NCBI GenBank assembly: GCA_904066235.2
Contig: CAJFCV020000002.1
Span: 124,001 to 188,000 of the forward strand
DNA length: 64,000 bases
Direction of reading: 5' to 3'
From: Bursaphelenchus xylophilus
Lineage: Eukaryota; Nematoda; Chromadorea; Rhabditida; Aphelenchoididae
A program made the position numbers and the translations under genes. Positions 11,407-23,232 of this stretch are shown in pieces. A model generated the notes under the pieces. It did no database searches and was not told the origin of the DNA. It saw only the letters and a list, made by a program, of their open reading frames with translations. The first letter of the stretch is position 1, and each line of letters starts with the position of its first letter.

Positions 11407-11446
11407 GCGTTTAAACCAACTCTATACAACCAAAACGTTGTTAACA

Positions 11447-11897
11447 ATGAAGAGCCTCCTGCTCTTGTGCTTAGTCGGAGTAGCTTTGGCCACACCTTTG
11501 ATTGAAGAGGCAACGGGGTAGGTTGAGTAGTAACGCTGATTAATCTTCCTTTAGCGCCCCTTGTAAAGCGTCGATGGAAATTTTGGGGCAGAGCCTCCGT
11601 ACGGTGCTCCATAATCCCATTGAAAGACGCGCTACGGTCGCCGTTATTGTCAAGTCATACGAGGTGGCGGTAAGGAAAAGATTTTAAAAAAAGCCGCAAA
11701 GATGTATAAAAAAAAATTTACCAAATCTTCAGTGTACCAAGAAGCATTGTGGACCTTGCGATTATGGAATTATTGATTGCATAAAGGCTCAAGCCTACAC
11801 CAGCAAGTTGGTTATCACTCCAGCCAACTGTTGCAGTCACTGTTCGAAGCGCATGGACAAGTTTGGCAAAACGGCCAATGATGAAGTCTTCCGTTGA
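11447..11897 (+). CDS. Secreted cysteine-rich protein, array member H
   Basis: Exons 11447-11517, 11555-11669 and 11733-11897 (phases 2, 0), 116 residues. The signal peptide is MKSLLLLCLVGVALA. Exon 2 has one Cys. Exon 3 reads CTKKHCGPC, then x6-C, x16, CCSHC and a Lys-rich tail. It is closest to genes F and I in exon 3 (CGPC and CCSHC shared). AATAAA is near 11950. Function unknown. Confidence 0.87.
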
Positions 11898-12289
11898 CAC
11901 TCGAGGAGAAATTTGAAGATCTTTCAATACTCTGTTGTATCTTCTATTTTAATAAACGTATTGAATACGAATGTTACTCCTTAAATGAGTGATTACAACA
12001 CACCTTTATAAGACCGTGATTTACTTGAAGAATCACCATTGGCTTCAACTTCTTGACCAAAATTACAGACTCTTCATTAGTTTGAATAATCTTCTAGTGA
12101 GCCTTTGTTGGCTGCGGAATCTTTCTGATGCTTAGAAATGGTACAGATTTTTTGGCCTCACAATTAGAAGCAAACTTAAGTATGACTAATCATGCAGCGT
12201 CGGCAAGCAATGAATCAAAATTACAAGGAGACAAGAAAAACATTAGAAACGGTTCGTAGAATAGGTTGGCTCACTCTTGCCATCTTCTG

Positions 12290-12299
12290 TATATAAATA
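12290..12299 (+). promoter_or_regulatory. TATA box of gene I
   Basis: TATATAAATA lies 48 bp before the ATG. Confidence 0.55.
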
Positions 12300-12337
12300 A
12301 AGCTGACCAAAAGCGATCTTAACAACAATTGCAGAAA

Positions 12338-12846
12338 ATGAATCGCGCTCTTTTTCTTTCCCTGTTCGGCCTTTTTGTCATTACTCTCACTTGTCAAGCG
12401 GATAGGTAAATTTATCTTGATAGAGTAAGTGCTCCAAGCACTTACATATATATCCTTATGAAGTTCAATAACTTCACGATTATGTGGGAAAACGTTAACG
12501 GAAGATTTTTGCAGAGCAAATTGCGAGAAAGGAGTTAGCGTTATTAGCAAGGGAATAAGAGAGCATTTGGACAATGACGCCAGGCGTGAATACGATTGCC
12601 AGAATGTTCTTAACGTCCTAGAAGGTCAGGTAAGTTGCTTTTTACATGTATTTTGTACAGAACTTCAAGCACAAGCAGTTTAAATGAGGACTTGGCAACC
12701 TCGATGCAATAAAGAAACATAAATAATTTCAGTGCCGGCAGAAGAAATGTGGTCCCTGTGAGTACGGAATGATCAATTGCGTCAAGTCTCAGAAACATAG
12801 CAAAATGCTGGTGATCACCAACGAAAATTGTTGCAGCCACTGCTAA
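12338..12846 (+). CDS. Secreted cysteine-rich protein, array member I
   Basis: Exons 12338-12405, 12515-12629 and 12733-12846 (phases 2, 0), 98 residues. The signal peptide is MNRALFLSLFGLFVITLTC. Exon 2 has two Cys as in gene F. Exon 3 reads CRQKKCGPC, x6-C, x16, CCSHC and stops immediately, so it is the shortest member and defines the minimal fold. The 115-nt middle exon is conserved. Function unknown. Confidence 0.87.
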
Positions 12847-14008
12847 GCGGTTTCTTATGACGCCTTGAGTAAAGAAAAATTGGGTTAACATCTTTGTATT
12901 ATTAATAAATAAGATATTTTTTGTGCACGTGGGCTTCTGTAACGGAGTGGCCGGTAGAGCAACTTTTGAAAAGCGCTTTCTACTGTTTGGAAAACAAAAT
13001 AAGAGTGAAGAAATACGTAAAACCCCAATTTTGCAATATTATTTCTTCACTCTTAAATGACCAAAAAGTTTGTTTTTCTGCTGAGGCAATAACGACGCAC
13101 GGCATTCTGTACTTTTGGGACACAACCGGTCTCCGCGACTTTTTCAATTTTTTTCGAAGTGCGCTTGCTTTTTATCTCCATATCTCGCTAGCCGTTGGCG
13201 CTAGAAGGCTGAAATTTGGTATGGCAGTAGAGTAAAAAGCTGGCTTTCAGAAAATATAAATATTGCAAGGAACCCCGCAGTATAAACTTTCCAATGACAA
13301 TTGAAAAAATTTCATTTCTAAAACAACGACATAATCCGCTACAAATAAAGTGGTTTTCATACCTTGAGCGTTATTGTCAAGTGGAAAGTTTAAAGACTCA
13401 GAGCTTAGCCATTGAAAGAAGAACTATGCAAATGACGTTGCCATTTTTCGAGATAGAACAACGAAATTTGGTAGGATCATACTTACGAGCATATTGAATA
13501 ATTCGGCTGGCGGGAAATTTTTTCAATTGTCATCGGGAAGTTTATGCTGCGGGGCTATTTATATTTTCTGAAAGCAAGCTTTTTACTCTACTGCCATGCC
13601 AAATTTCAGCCTTCTAGCGCCAACGGCTAGCGAGATATGGAGATAAAAAGCAAGCGCACTTCGGAAAAAATTGAAAAAGTCGCGGAGACCGGCTGTGTCC
13701 CAAAAGTACAGAATGCCGTGCGACGGGAAAAATTAGGATCAAAGACTTTATTAGCCCGTCAAATGGTTGAAAATTTAATTAAGACTACAGAAAAATGTAG
13801 GTTTAAGCATTTTTTGTTTTTAACAAAAGAACAAGTGTTGGTTACGAAACAATTAATCATGGAAATGCACAGTAATTTCCTCCTTGATTTTCGCAAAAAC
13901 ACTACAAAGGTCGTTGATTCGTCGTTTCTTTGTATCAAAGGTGTTAGTCATCACATCAACGCAAGCTGCCGGCAAGAAAGTTTTTTTCGAAAAGCTCAAA
14001 TATTTAGA
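12847..14008. other. Intergenic between genes I and J
   Basis: Mostly occupied by the family-3 foldback (13098-13721). The long open frame that runs from 13637 into gene J is part repeat and is not supported as coding. Confidence 0.55.
13098..13721. repeat. Family-3 foldback element
   Basis: Two arms of about 210 bp, 13098-13312 and 13514-13721, are near-perfect reverse complements. The outer end is GCACGGCATTCTGTACTTTT and the inner end ATGACAATTGAAAAAATTTC, with a spacer of about 200 bp. A single arm of the same family is at 53113-53330. Confidence 0.85.
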
Positions 14009-14435
14009 ATGGTACAACTTTGCAATCCGTTTCTTGCTCTCGGCATTTACTTGATTGCTCTTCAAAGCAACGCGCAGCCAACAATTTTTACATTTGCCCA
14101 ATGTGCAGCGGTCATGGCTGTCGACAGTTCCGCTTCAGAAGTTCAACGGCGCAAATGTATTTCAGCGTCTTTGAGAACGTACAGGCAACAGGTAAGTTGC
14201 TTTGATTGTGTATATATAAAGTATGTATATATAAATCAAATATCTTTTTCAGTGTAAGCGTGTACGTTGCTCGGAATGTCAGCAAGCTGTGGTCGATTGC
14301 TTGAAAGCACAGGCTGAAACAAACACGTGGGTGTTGGCTCCAGAGAGTTGCTGCAATAAATGCCCAGCAAAATTCAGCACATTGTGTACAATCTTTAAGG
14401 CTCTGTGGAGATTTGAAGAACTAACTCTTGAATAA
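14009..14435 (+). CDS. Secreted cysteine-rich protein, array member J (two exons)
   Basis: Exons 14009-14191 and 14253-14435, phase 0 junction, 121 residues. The usual first intron is absent: signal peptide (MVQLCNPFLALGIYLIALQS) and helical segment lie in one exon, consistent with intron loss. The helical part has two Cys. The last exon has C-x4-C-x2-C-x6-C-x16-CC-x2-C, then a 25-residue extension with another Cys. The frame is open upstream of the chosen ATG, but that extension derives from a foldback arm and would bury the signal peptide. Confidence 0.8.
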
Positions 14436-16557
14436 GTCATGTTATTTAATAAAAAAAGATCTTATTTCTTGATTTTGACATTGTGACGCATACGACACCT
14501 TAGTCTTAAATTCTGAGAATACGCAGATCTCTTTGCGCACTGAGAAAATTACGATATTCTGTGCGTCTTTATTTCGTGGAAACGTTTAAAGTACTGTCCG
14601 CACATCTATTTCAACATCTTCCGGGAGCGATTTTTGTTACAGTCATGGTCATCATCGACAGGTCGGAGAGATTTTTTTATTTCGAACCATTAAAAACGGT
14701 AGACATAAATAGTATATACGACGGCACTGCTCGCCAAAAATTTAGTGGAAATTCTGGAAGCTTCTCCGCTTATAATCGTATATAGCATTTTAAAGGTGAA
14801 TGCGAGTTTGTAGTCTATTATCTGAGAGGGCAATGCTTTTCTGGTTACCACAAGGAACTGGTGCAAATATTGCCCCATTGGCAAGCTCAAAGAAGTGCGA
14901 TCATTGAGGTCTTACGTCACAATCAAATTATTTTCATATCATTTTCTGCCTTCTAGCTTGTGACATTCCACTTCTTTTCTGATGTGTGCTCTAGCTCCTT
15001 TCATTTTCGTCGGCTTAGACGGACCAATCGCCCGCGAACAACCTGAGCTGCAGGAAGAAGTGTCAACGGATGCTTCTTGAACTTACGGTTCGATTATAAG
15101 GGGTGATCGCAATCATTGCTGGGGAAAAAAGATGGCCCGGAGAAAAAATATGAAGGATGATGTTCTTTAACAGTCACTGATACTTTTTGCTTCAATAAAA
15201 CTCGTGTTGACCCCTTTAAATGGGCGATAATTGGGAATCAAGTCTTTTTCAACACTATGTTACATAGTTTCTCGAGCACAAGCGTAGGATACAACGAATA
15301 ACACATAAATTAAAGTACCATAGAAACAGAATTTATCATATAAATTGCGCAAATTTCATTGGTATGACAATCAATCAAGAAACATTATACCGTTTTATTG
15401 TAACGATTCCTTATCAAGGTCACCAACCACAGGGTTCTTTTTTGCATTACGAAACATTCCGAGCTGATATAAACACAGCTTGCGGTGCGAAGCGTCATTG
15501 TAACATTGCATTCGCACGGTTATTTCGTTTCGGAAAATGAAATACATAGAAAGTTTTGGGCTACGAAAAAGTTGGTGGCCATTTTTGGATTGGCTTGCTT
15601 TAATTTTGGGCAAAAATATTATTCTTGCCACCGTAACCGTGCATGGATTTTATTACTTTCCAACAACATCTTGCATCATTTTAAAAGATTTATTTGGGAC
15701 CGACAGAAACGAATAAAAGTCGGTTCAGGCCTTTTGGTATTTACTATCTTCCTAGGTGCATAGGTTCTTGCGCTTTCCAGAGCCAGCACTTTTTACCCGG
15801 CAGTTGTTCTTTAGATTGAAGTTTTTCTTGACTTGTTGCTTACAAATTTCAGTTCTAATTGCTATTGAAGCGGAGATAACCCATTACTCAGTACTGTGCA
15901 TATAGATTTGCCATTGAAGAAGCCTCATTCTATTCCACAAATTCAAAGTTACGTTATGCCAATTTAGACCTGGTCCACTAGGTAAAAGTAAAGGGGATGA
16001 AATGGCAAGTCTCAAGATACGCATATTGCTTTATAAACCTACCAATTACAATAACCTTGACCGCACTGCAGCTTCGTAGACAAAAACAAGTCGTATTTTT
16101 GCACTTTTCCAAACTATCAAAATGATATGATGACCTTGCAAAAAAAGATAGTTGTTTTTAATAAAAAAAACATCATAATGTCTTGACGCCGCGGACATTA
16201 TATATGTGGCGTCTGAATTTGACCAATCATTGCATGCTGTTTTCTCTTCCATTGGATAGAATGAGACAAGAAACGCTCTTCTGATCTCGCGTTCTCCTTT
16301 TGCAGTACGCAAACAGTTCATAAAGCATCTCAACCGCGGCTGGAAAAAGCGAGCTAGACTTCCCAAAGATTCAAGCTAACAAGGAAAGTATCCGCATCGC
16401 ACTTAGTACCCTAATTATGCTCAGATTTCCTTTAAATCGCGCTTTGCAGCGGTACTTCCCCTGTAAGCATAATCCGATAGATATTTTGGCTTTTTGACGT
16501 TCTAGTCAGGATATTACGTTCTAATAATTTTCATCTTTCCAGTAGCATTAACACACC
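14436..16557. other. Intergenic, no supported gene
   Basis: Several short open frames on both strands lack splice support or recognisable motifs. Contains one mini-derivative of the family-2 element (16418-16468). Confidence 0.5.
16418..16468. repeat. Mini-derivative of family-2 element
   Basis: About 50 bp. It joins the GCTCAGATTTCCTTTAAAT start and the CGCGCTTTGC core directly to the GGTACTTCCCCTGTAA end, so almost the whole interior is deleted. Confidence 0.6.
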
Positions 16558-17695
16558 ATGTCCGAAACAATTGCCGAACCTTCCTTAGCCCAACAATCTT
16601 GTGAAGACTGCACTCCAGTCATATTCATCCTCGGTTTCCTCAACAGCAAGGAGGAGCATTTTGCCCCGTTGAAAGATTACTATTCCCAATTTACGTAGGT
16701 TTCAACCTATGCTCATAAGCCGATTCATACCACTAAACCAAGTATTAGATATACGAAAGTTATGAATTTCCAGGCCAGACATCGTAACCCATGTTCCTCG
16801 GATGTATGATCAACATTTTTGGATGACTGGTGACAATGGGCACAACTTTATCTATAATATTTACCTTCCGAAAGTTGCTCAAAAGCCTAATGCCCCTGTG
16901 ATCTTCCACATTTTTAGTCAAAACGGAGGCTATCTGTTTTATTATCTGTGGGATGCGCTGAATGAAACTCAGAGGAAACAGATCAAAGGGTTTGCAATTG
17001 ATGGGTAAGTACGGCTATCTTTTTATAAAAATTGCTTTCAAAAAACGTGGCAAGGAATGCTTTGACGAACTTTCGAACCTAGAACAAGAGGATTCTTATT
17101 TTGTTTTGCCACGGAGACGTTGCGAATTTTAGGTTATTCTAAAGAGATGGCGTTAAAACATACGACCATTCTCTATTAAACCTATAATCTTCACAAGCAC
17201 TTAGAGCAGCTCCATTGTTTTACAAAGTTAATACTCAATTAATCCTTTTTCAGAGCCCCAGCCTATGCTTCCTGCAACCCCCGCTACTACATCAACCAAC
17301 GGTTCTACATGTGGCCGCGCAGTGAAAAGACAGACCATAAGTTCTACTTAAAATGCATTCCCGAACACATCCCTCGAGCCGCTCTCTACACGTTTCTGTA
17401 CTTCTTCGGATATTTTGATCAATACGCTCCAAAAATGGCAAAGTTTGATCTCCCCCAAAATCAATTGTATCTCTGCACAAAGGACGACAAATTGGTCAAG
17501 TTTGATTACATCCGGGACTTTGTACTGTCCCAACTGGACAAGGGAAAGAGCGTGACGCTGAAGGCGTGGGACGACGGCGTTCATTGCGCCCATTTCAAGA
17601 CTCATCAAGGAGAATACTTTGACTTGTGCGGGGAGTTTGTCAAGAGAAGCCTGGGAGAGCGGCTCTACAAATGCCATGTAAAAGCCAAGTTGTAA
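16558..17695 (+). CDS. TMEM53/DUF829 family alpha/beta-hydrolase-like protein
   Basis: Exons 16558-16694, 16774-17004 and 17254-17695 (phases 2, 2), 269 residues. Family hallmarks in order: an early beta strand (PVIFILGF), the nucleophile-region motif IFHIFSQNGGYLFYY with its Ser in FSxNGG, AIDGAPAY, then CTKDDKLVKFDYI around a candidate acidic residue, and a C-terminal WDDGVHCAHFKTHQGEYF with the candidate His. TMEM53-like proteins are associated with the nuclear envelope or ER membrane in animals; the substrate is unknown. No strong membrane segment is obvious. The start is the first ATG of the exon. The gene sits between array members J and K with no apparent functional link. Confidence 0.85.
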
Positions 17696-17814
17696 CATAT
17701 TAGAAATAGAAAATATGAACCATAATGTACACATAATTGTGGAAATAATATTGAGAAAATGATCAGTTTATTCGCGAAGTAAACATGTAAATTAGAAGGT
17801 CATAATTTGGCACA

Positions 17815-18517
17815 TTAACACTGGCTGCAGCAGCTGTCGATGCCGGCAATAAGAGTGCTGGATGCACGTTGGCGGTTCAAGCAATTGATGGCAGTATTGG
17901 CGCAGGGGGTGCCGCAAATGTTCACAACTCCACACTGAAAGTGAAAACTACAGGTGTAAATTCTAAGCATATTTTTGATAAAAAACAACAATTCAGACTG
18001 GTACGTATGAAGTTTTTTTAGAAATTCATTTGTGAGCTAGGCGCAATTTGTGTGAAAAATTATCAGTCTGACGGGAAAATAGTGAGCCCAATGTCTGTGT
18101 GCCGACCGTGTCGCTGAAGTGAAAAGCAATTTGATGTTCACAGCTCATTTTCTTGACGGCAATGCGATTTCCGATGCGACAGCGCGCTCACTAATTTCCC
18201 CACAGACTGATAAAAGAAAATTTGAGGCTTGCGCTTAGCTATGCCCGCATTCTTATGGCCAAAGCTTCGTAAATGCTTACATATTGCTGAATAAGACTCT
18301 TGGCTTTGTCAACAAGTTGCTGACGCTTGGCAGTGTCAGCGAGCTCTCCTTGGTGCTGGATAACATAGTTCTTGCCCATCTCACAGTATTGTCTAAAAGA
18401 GATTATCATTTTTATCTCTGGCCACCATCACGACACTTACCTTACGGTTTCCGCCTCCACAACAACTGCTGCGTAAAGCGCGACAGCCACAACAGCCAAA
18501 ACAGAAACAAATTTCAT
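17815..18517 (-). CDS. Secreted cysteine-rich protein, array member K (opposite strand)
   Basis: On the minus strand: exons 18517-18441, 18392-18281 and 17934-17815 (phases 2, 0), 102 residues. The signal peptide is MKFVSVLAVVAVALYAAVVV. Exon 2 has one Cys and a Gln/Lys-rich helical stretch. Exon 3 has C-x5-C-x3-C-x6-C-x16-CC-x2-C and ends at the last Cys. The x5/x3 spacing is shared only with gene A at the far end of the array. The donor GTAAGT after ACCGTAAG was chosen because it keeps the frame. The second intron contains a family-4 element. Confidence 0.85.
18060..18213. repeat. Family-4 short inverted-repeat element, copy 2
   Basis: TTATCAGTCTGACGGGAAAA at one end and CTAATTTCCCCACAGACTGATAA at the other are inverted; about 150 bp, within intron 2 of gene K. 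Confidence 0.65.
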
Positions 18518-18576
18518 TTTCGATCACAGGTTTTTGGTCAATTACGCTTGACTGGTTTGTAAGCGGCACCATGTGC

Positions 18577-18585
18577 CTTTATATA
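18577..18585 (-). promoter_or_regulatory. TATA box of gene K
   Basis: TATATAAAG on the minus strand, about 60 bp before the ATG. Confidence 0.5.
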
Positions 18586-20071
18586 CCACATATTCACGCT
18601 GTTTACCTGCGCTTTTCACTTATAAATTATGCAAATACAAGTATTTCGAGAAATTTTCAGCGTGTGTTGACGTGATTTCATTATTCTGAACTTGCTGTTC
18701 GGAGGCACAGATCAAACTCTATTGTCTCCGGGTGATTTAAAAAAGTCGAATCGGAACACATAGCTTCGAATATTAAATCGAAAACACAAAAATAAGAATA
18801 TTTCTGTTCTGTTCTGCTACAGAGGCGGTTTTGCACGGCTGATTTTTGAGCTTGGTGTTACGGTTCAAAACCCCAACAGAAGGGACCGTAGACCAGGTTT
18901 GATTTATTTTTTTATTTTTTTTCTAATGTGGTCGACCAAGGCGAGAGCCACTGTTAAATATTGAAGAATACGCAAGAAATAAAGTAACTGTTGTGTCCAA
19001 ATTGGACTGCAAAAGTTCGAAAACGTAAACTCAAGGTGAGCTACTCAAAAACTTTTTCTTCTGTCGGCTTACAATCGTCTTTTGGAGAGGCTCTGGAAAC
19101 TTGCTAATACTGCCAAGTTTCAAAAAAAAATCATTTTTTCTCCGGAGGAGAATTCAAAACTTTGTTGGCAAAGATGTTGTTTTTATCGGCGACTCTCTTC
19201 ATTTTACGTACACGCCCTTTCTAAAAAACGTCGAATATCTTGGCTGCACATGCAAATTTAAAGTTAAAATCTTCAGGAATTAGTGTGTGTTAGGCAGCGT
19301 AAGGCAAGAGCCCAAGCGTTGAGAAAAATCGAACACTTTCCTTGTAAATTCGACGAGAATCTCGTGCCTTTCATTTGTAACTTTTTTTATTCAAATTTCT
19401 CTCTTATTACCACGCTTCTATACAAATAGTTTTCGTATAAATCGCCGCCGTTATGTCGTTGCGCCGCGCGTACAGACAGGGGCTTTTTCAATTTTCGTAT
19501 TTTTCCGGCGCGACAAAACCGTTGACCGGACGGATTCCCGAAAGGGTGCAAAAAGAGGGGGGATGAGCGGAATAAATGGATTTCTTCGCAGGTCAAGAAT
19601 GTTTAAACGAACGCTGAATTAATTTCGAAGGGAATGTTACTATACGTTTTTGCGTCGCAATCGGATATTTTTGTCGGCGATGAAAATGTTGTTTTAGGGG
19701 AATTTGAGGGGATTTAGGGAGAAAGAAAGGAAAGTTTACGGAATAATGGGATTTTTTGTAACCCGTCTTGCAACGGAAAATGTTAGAAAAGTAGTCAACA
19801 TAGGAGATTGGACATAAATTGATAAAACAGTCATATGAGGGATTCTTATCCCGCTATTTAGAAATAACAAAGGGAATAGGTCAAAAAATGTGCAGTATTT
19901 TCAATACTCAAGGATTAAAAATGCCTGAAAAAATGTCAAAGATTTTGCCAAGGACTTTTCCCAGTCATCTTCTTTCATTTTCTGCTGTCTGGCGTATAAA
20001 AAAATTCTCAATGAATTTGTTTTGTCATGTTTTAACACCTTTAAAAATGATTACTGTCTTTCTTTTTCTTT

Positions 20072-20314
20072 TACAGTGGCTGATCCAGTGGCAAAAAACG
20101 TACCATTTTGCATGCGGGAAGTATCAAAAATGTGGCAAAATGCTTCCCTCTCCAGGTGAAGAAACTTCGTTTTGAAGGGCCCTCACAAAAAGGGCGGGCG
20201 CGCTTTTGAAATCGGAGTTTTTTCACTTGGAGAGGGAAGCATTTTGCCACATTTTTGATGCTTCCTGGATGCAAAATGTTACGTTTTTTGCCACTGGATC
20301 AGGTCCCCACTGTA
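20072..20314. repeat. Family-1 inverted-repeat element, copy 2
   Basis: Bounded by TACAGTGG and CCCCACTGTA with GATCCAGTGGCAAAAAACGT ends. The two halves are reverse complements around a short GC-rich centre. Confidence 0.85.
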
Positions 20315-22094
20315 GGTTCCTTTAAGTCCTCTAAGCTGTAAAAATCACCTCAACGTTGCGCAAACTTCCATCGACTGTCTTCACCAACCAATCGCTTGTC
20401 CTTCCCCAATTAGCCCACCCTGTTCATTAGCATTTCGAACAATTGAACTTGGGGGAAATTGGAAATGAAAACTTGCGTTTCTTTTGTATCCGTTTCATCT
20501 TCTCTCTTCTTCATTCTTTGTTCGAAAGAAGCCAACGGTGCGAATCGCGGCGACCGAATCGTTTTGAGAGAAGCAGATCAATAAATGTACATATATGGGT
20601 AAAAAAGGGTCGCGCATCTCCTCCCTTTTTCCCGATAGGGCAGATCAGTTTACCGGCTAGCGGAAGGGGACTTTTGATTTTAAAATAAAGAGGGCTCTGT
20701 GCCAAATTTATAGAATTTTCAAACGTTCCTTTGTTGAGGATTTATGGGTTTTGTATCAGAAGATTTGTTTTGGCAATAGACAAGAATTTAAGATCGCTAA
20801 AAATTTTATTTTTGATGGTCAACCTTTAGCATCCCCCGGTCTTTATAAGGAGTTGAAATGGTTTTCAAAATGTTTGCTATTTATAATTTTACATAGTAAT
20901 TTTACCAAGTGCAAGATTCAAGTTTTGCAATTACGACCAGCAATAGACTTTTTTTCAATCTTAGCTCCTGCTTTTCAACCACCATCCGAGACATTTCACA
21001 ATCCAGAGAAGGTTTACACTTGCTACAGAATGTTTGGCCTTATCCTTGCTAAATTTCTCATGAAAGAATTGGTTTTAATCCTACACCTTTTCAGCATGAA
21101 TGTCTCTTCTATGGACTTTTCAACCCCACCCAATTTTTTGCATACCCTTATTAATAATTGATTGTTTTACAATGTAGAATTGATCTGTAATCACACCACA
21201 AACCAACCCCCTTCCTCTGAGACGGTTTAGGTAACCTTTTTGTAACCAACCTTTTCCGAATTAGGTAACAACCTACTTCTTTCAAAATTGTAAACAGTTT
21301 TGTAAACATGGTCAATTTGTAATTAAGACTCCCAATGGAATGCGGTTTTTCGCGAGACTTTTTGACTTTTCAATGGTTTCCCTGCTCCTGGAACCGAATT
21401 TTTAGCCCGAAAACTCGTGGTTTTCGTGTTAAAAGTTTGGTAACGACCTCCATTAAGCCGTTTATTAGTTGGAAACGCGAACTTCTGATGAGGGTGGTGG
21501 GAAAATGTCTGGGGAATTTGATCGGCTTAGATTGAGTTTGTCATTTTTTTGGAAGCGACCTTAGAAGGTGTTAGAAATGACTTATGACTGTTGCAGTCGT
21601 TTTCGATCTTGTTTGGGACAAGATTACAATATGACATAACAAGGCGTTTGTAAAAGTTTTAAAACACGATTTTTGAGCCACTGAATCAGCCGCCAGTTAG
21701 GCCCGGACATAGAAAAAAATGGATTTTGGGTTTTTGATCTTAAATTGACTGTAGGCATCCTATAAACATATGACCAAAATATTTTTGCCTAATTCTCCCA
21801 TTAACCTACTGTAATTTACAATTTAATGTTTTTACAGTAATCGACTATTACTCCAAAACTACGCATCGTAAATAGTTGAAATTAAGAATACTTATGTTTT
21901 AGCACATGCTCGTCAAAGTGAATACAAAATTTTGGCACTCAGGTTACTGTAACATACCGCAATATAGGTTCGGCCGCACAAAATCGGCCGTAAAAAAATT
22001 GTTTCTGAAAACCCGCAGCTGATTTTTACATATGTTGTTCAGCGTAAAATTCTGCCCTAGAAACATTTTAAAAAAGTTTAAAAAGTCGTGCCCC

Positions 22095-22172
22095 GATTTT
22101 CGTGGTGTAGTGGATTTTGGTCAAGTTTAGTAATCCGAAGGTCGCGGGTTCGATCCCGGTGGAACCAAAATC
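22095..22172 (+). other. tRNA-like sequence in left palindrome arm
   Basis: Contains an A-box-like TGGTGTAGTGG and a B-box GGTTCGATCCC at tRNA spacing. The T-arm stem is imperfect and the acceptor stem does not pair as in a functional tRNA, although GATTTT and AAAATC flank it. A Pol III promoter relic or SINE-like head is more likely than a working tRNA. Confidence 0.5.
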
Positions 22173-23154
22173 TGTAAAACCGCACAAAACTTCAAAAAAT
22201 CGTGTCGAGGGGAATTGATAATATACATGCAGAGTACCAAAAACTGTATCATGGGTTATTCGCAAATTAGAAGGCATTTTTCGGAGTTAAAATTATTATT
22301 TTGGTCTTCGCGGATTCTGGCCCAAATTTAGTTAAGCAAAATGGCTAAAAATGATAATATATACCTTTTCTAGCCTTCTGAGTTCAATGCACCCAATTTT
22401 TCGGACCTAGGATTACTGTAACATGGCGAAAACGGATTTCGGCCGCTAAAATCGGCCGTAAAACTGTTCATTGCGAGTATACGCAGCTAATTCTTCGATT
22501 TTTCGAATCAGCATGAAATTCCACACTAGTGACACTCAAAGTTGACTTTCTCAGTTAAACACTTTTTTCACTGTGGTGAATTACTTTCAAGTTTGAAAAT
22601 TGTAAATAAAACTGCATTAGTTCTGGATTAAGCCAAAAATACTTCAAATCTGAATTTAAACGATGGATCCACACATTTATAGACCAAAAACCCAAATTTT
22701 TAAATTTTTTTTTTCAACCAAAAAATTTGTATGTAATCTTCAGTGCAAAATTTCTGCGAAATAAAAATGGTCAGCTAAGAAATATTATATAATGATTCTG
22801 GGGCAAAATTTCACGCTGATTCGAAAAATCGAAGAATTAGCTGCGTATACTCGCAATGAACAGTTTTACGGCCGATTTTAGCGGCCGAAATCCGTTTTCG
22901 CCATGTTACAGTAATCCTAGGTCCGAAAAATTGGGTGCATTGAACTCAGAAGGCTAGAAAAGGTATATATTATCATTTTTAGCCATTTTGCTTAACTAAA
23001 TTTGGGCCAGAATCCGCGAAGACCAAAATAATAATTTTAACTCCGAAAAATGCCTTCTAATTTGCGAATAACCCATGATACAGTTTTTGGTACTCTGCAT
23101 GTATATTATCAATTCCCCTCGACACGATTTTTTGAAGTTTTGTGCGGTTTTACA

Positions 23155-23232
23155 GATTTTGGTTCCACCGGGATCGAACCCGCGACCTTCGGATTACTAA
23201 ACTTGACCAAAATCCACTACACCACGAAAATC
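23155..23232 (-). other. tRNA-like sequence in right palindrome arm
   Basis: Reverse-complement copy of the left-arm sequence, with the same boxes and the same defects. Confidence 0.5.

Noticed and set aside
13637..14008. N-terminal extension of gene J in the same frame
   Set aside because: The first part is a family-3 foldback arm, and the extension would place the signal peptide in the middle of the protein.
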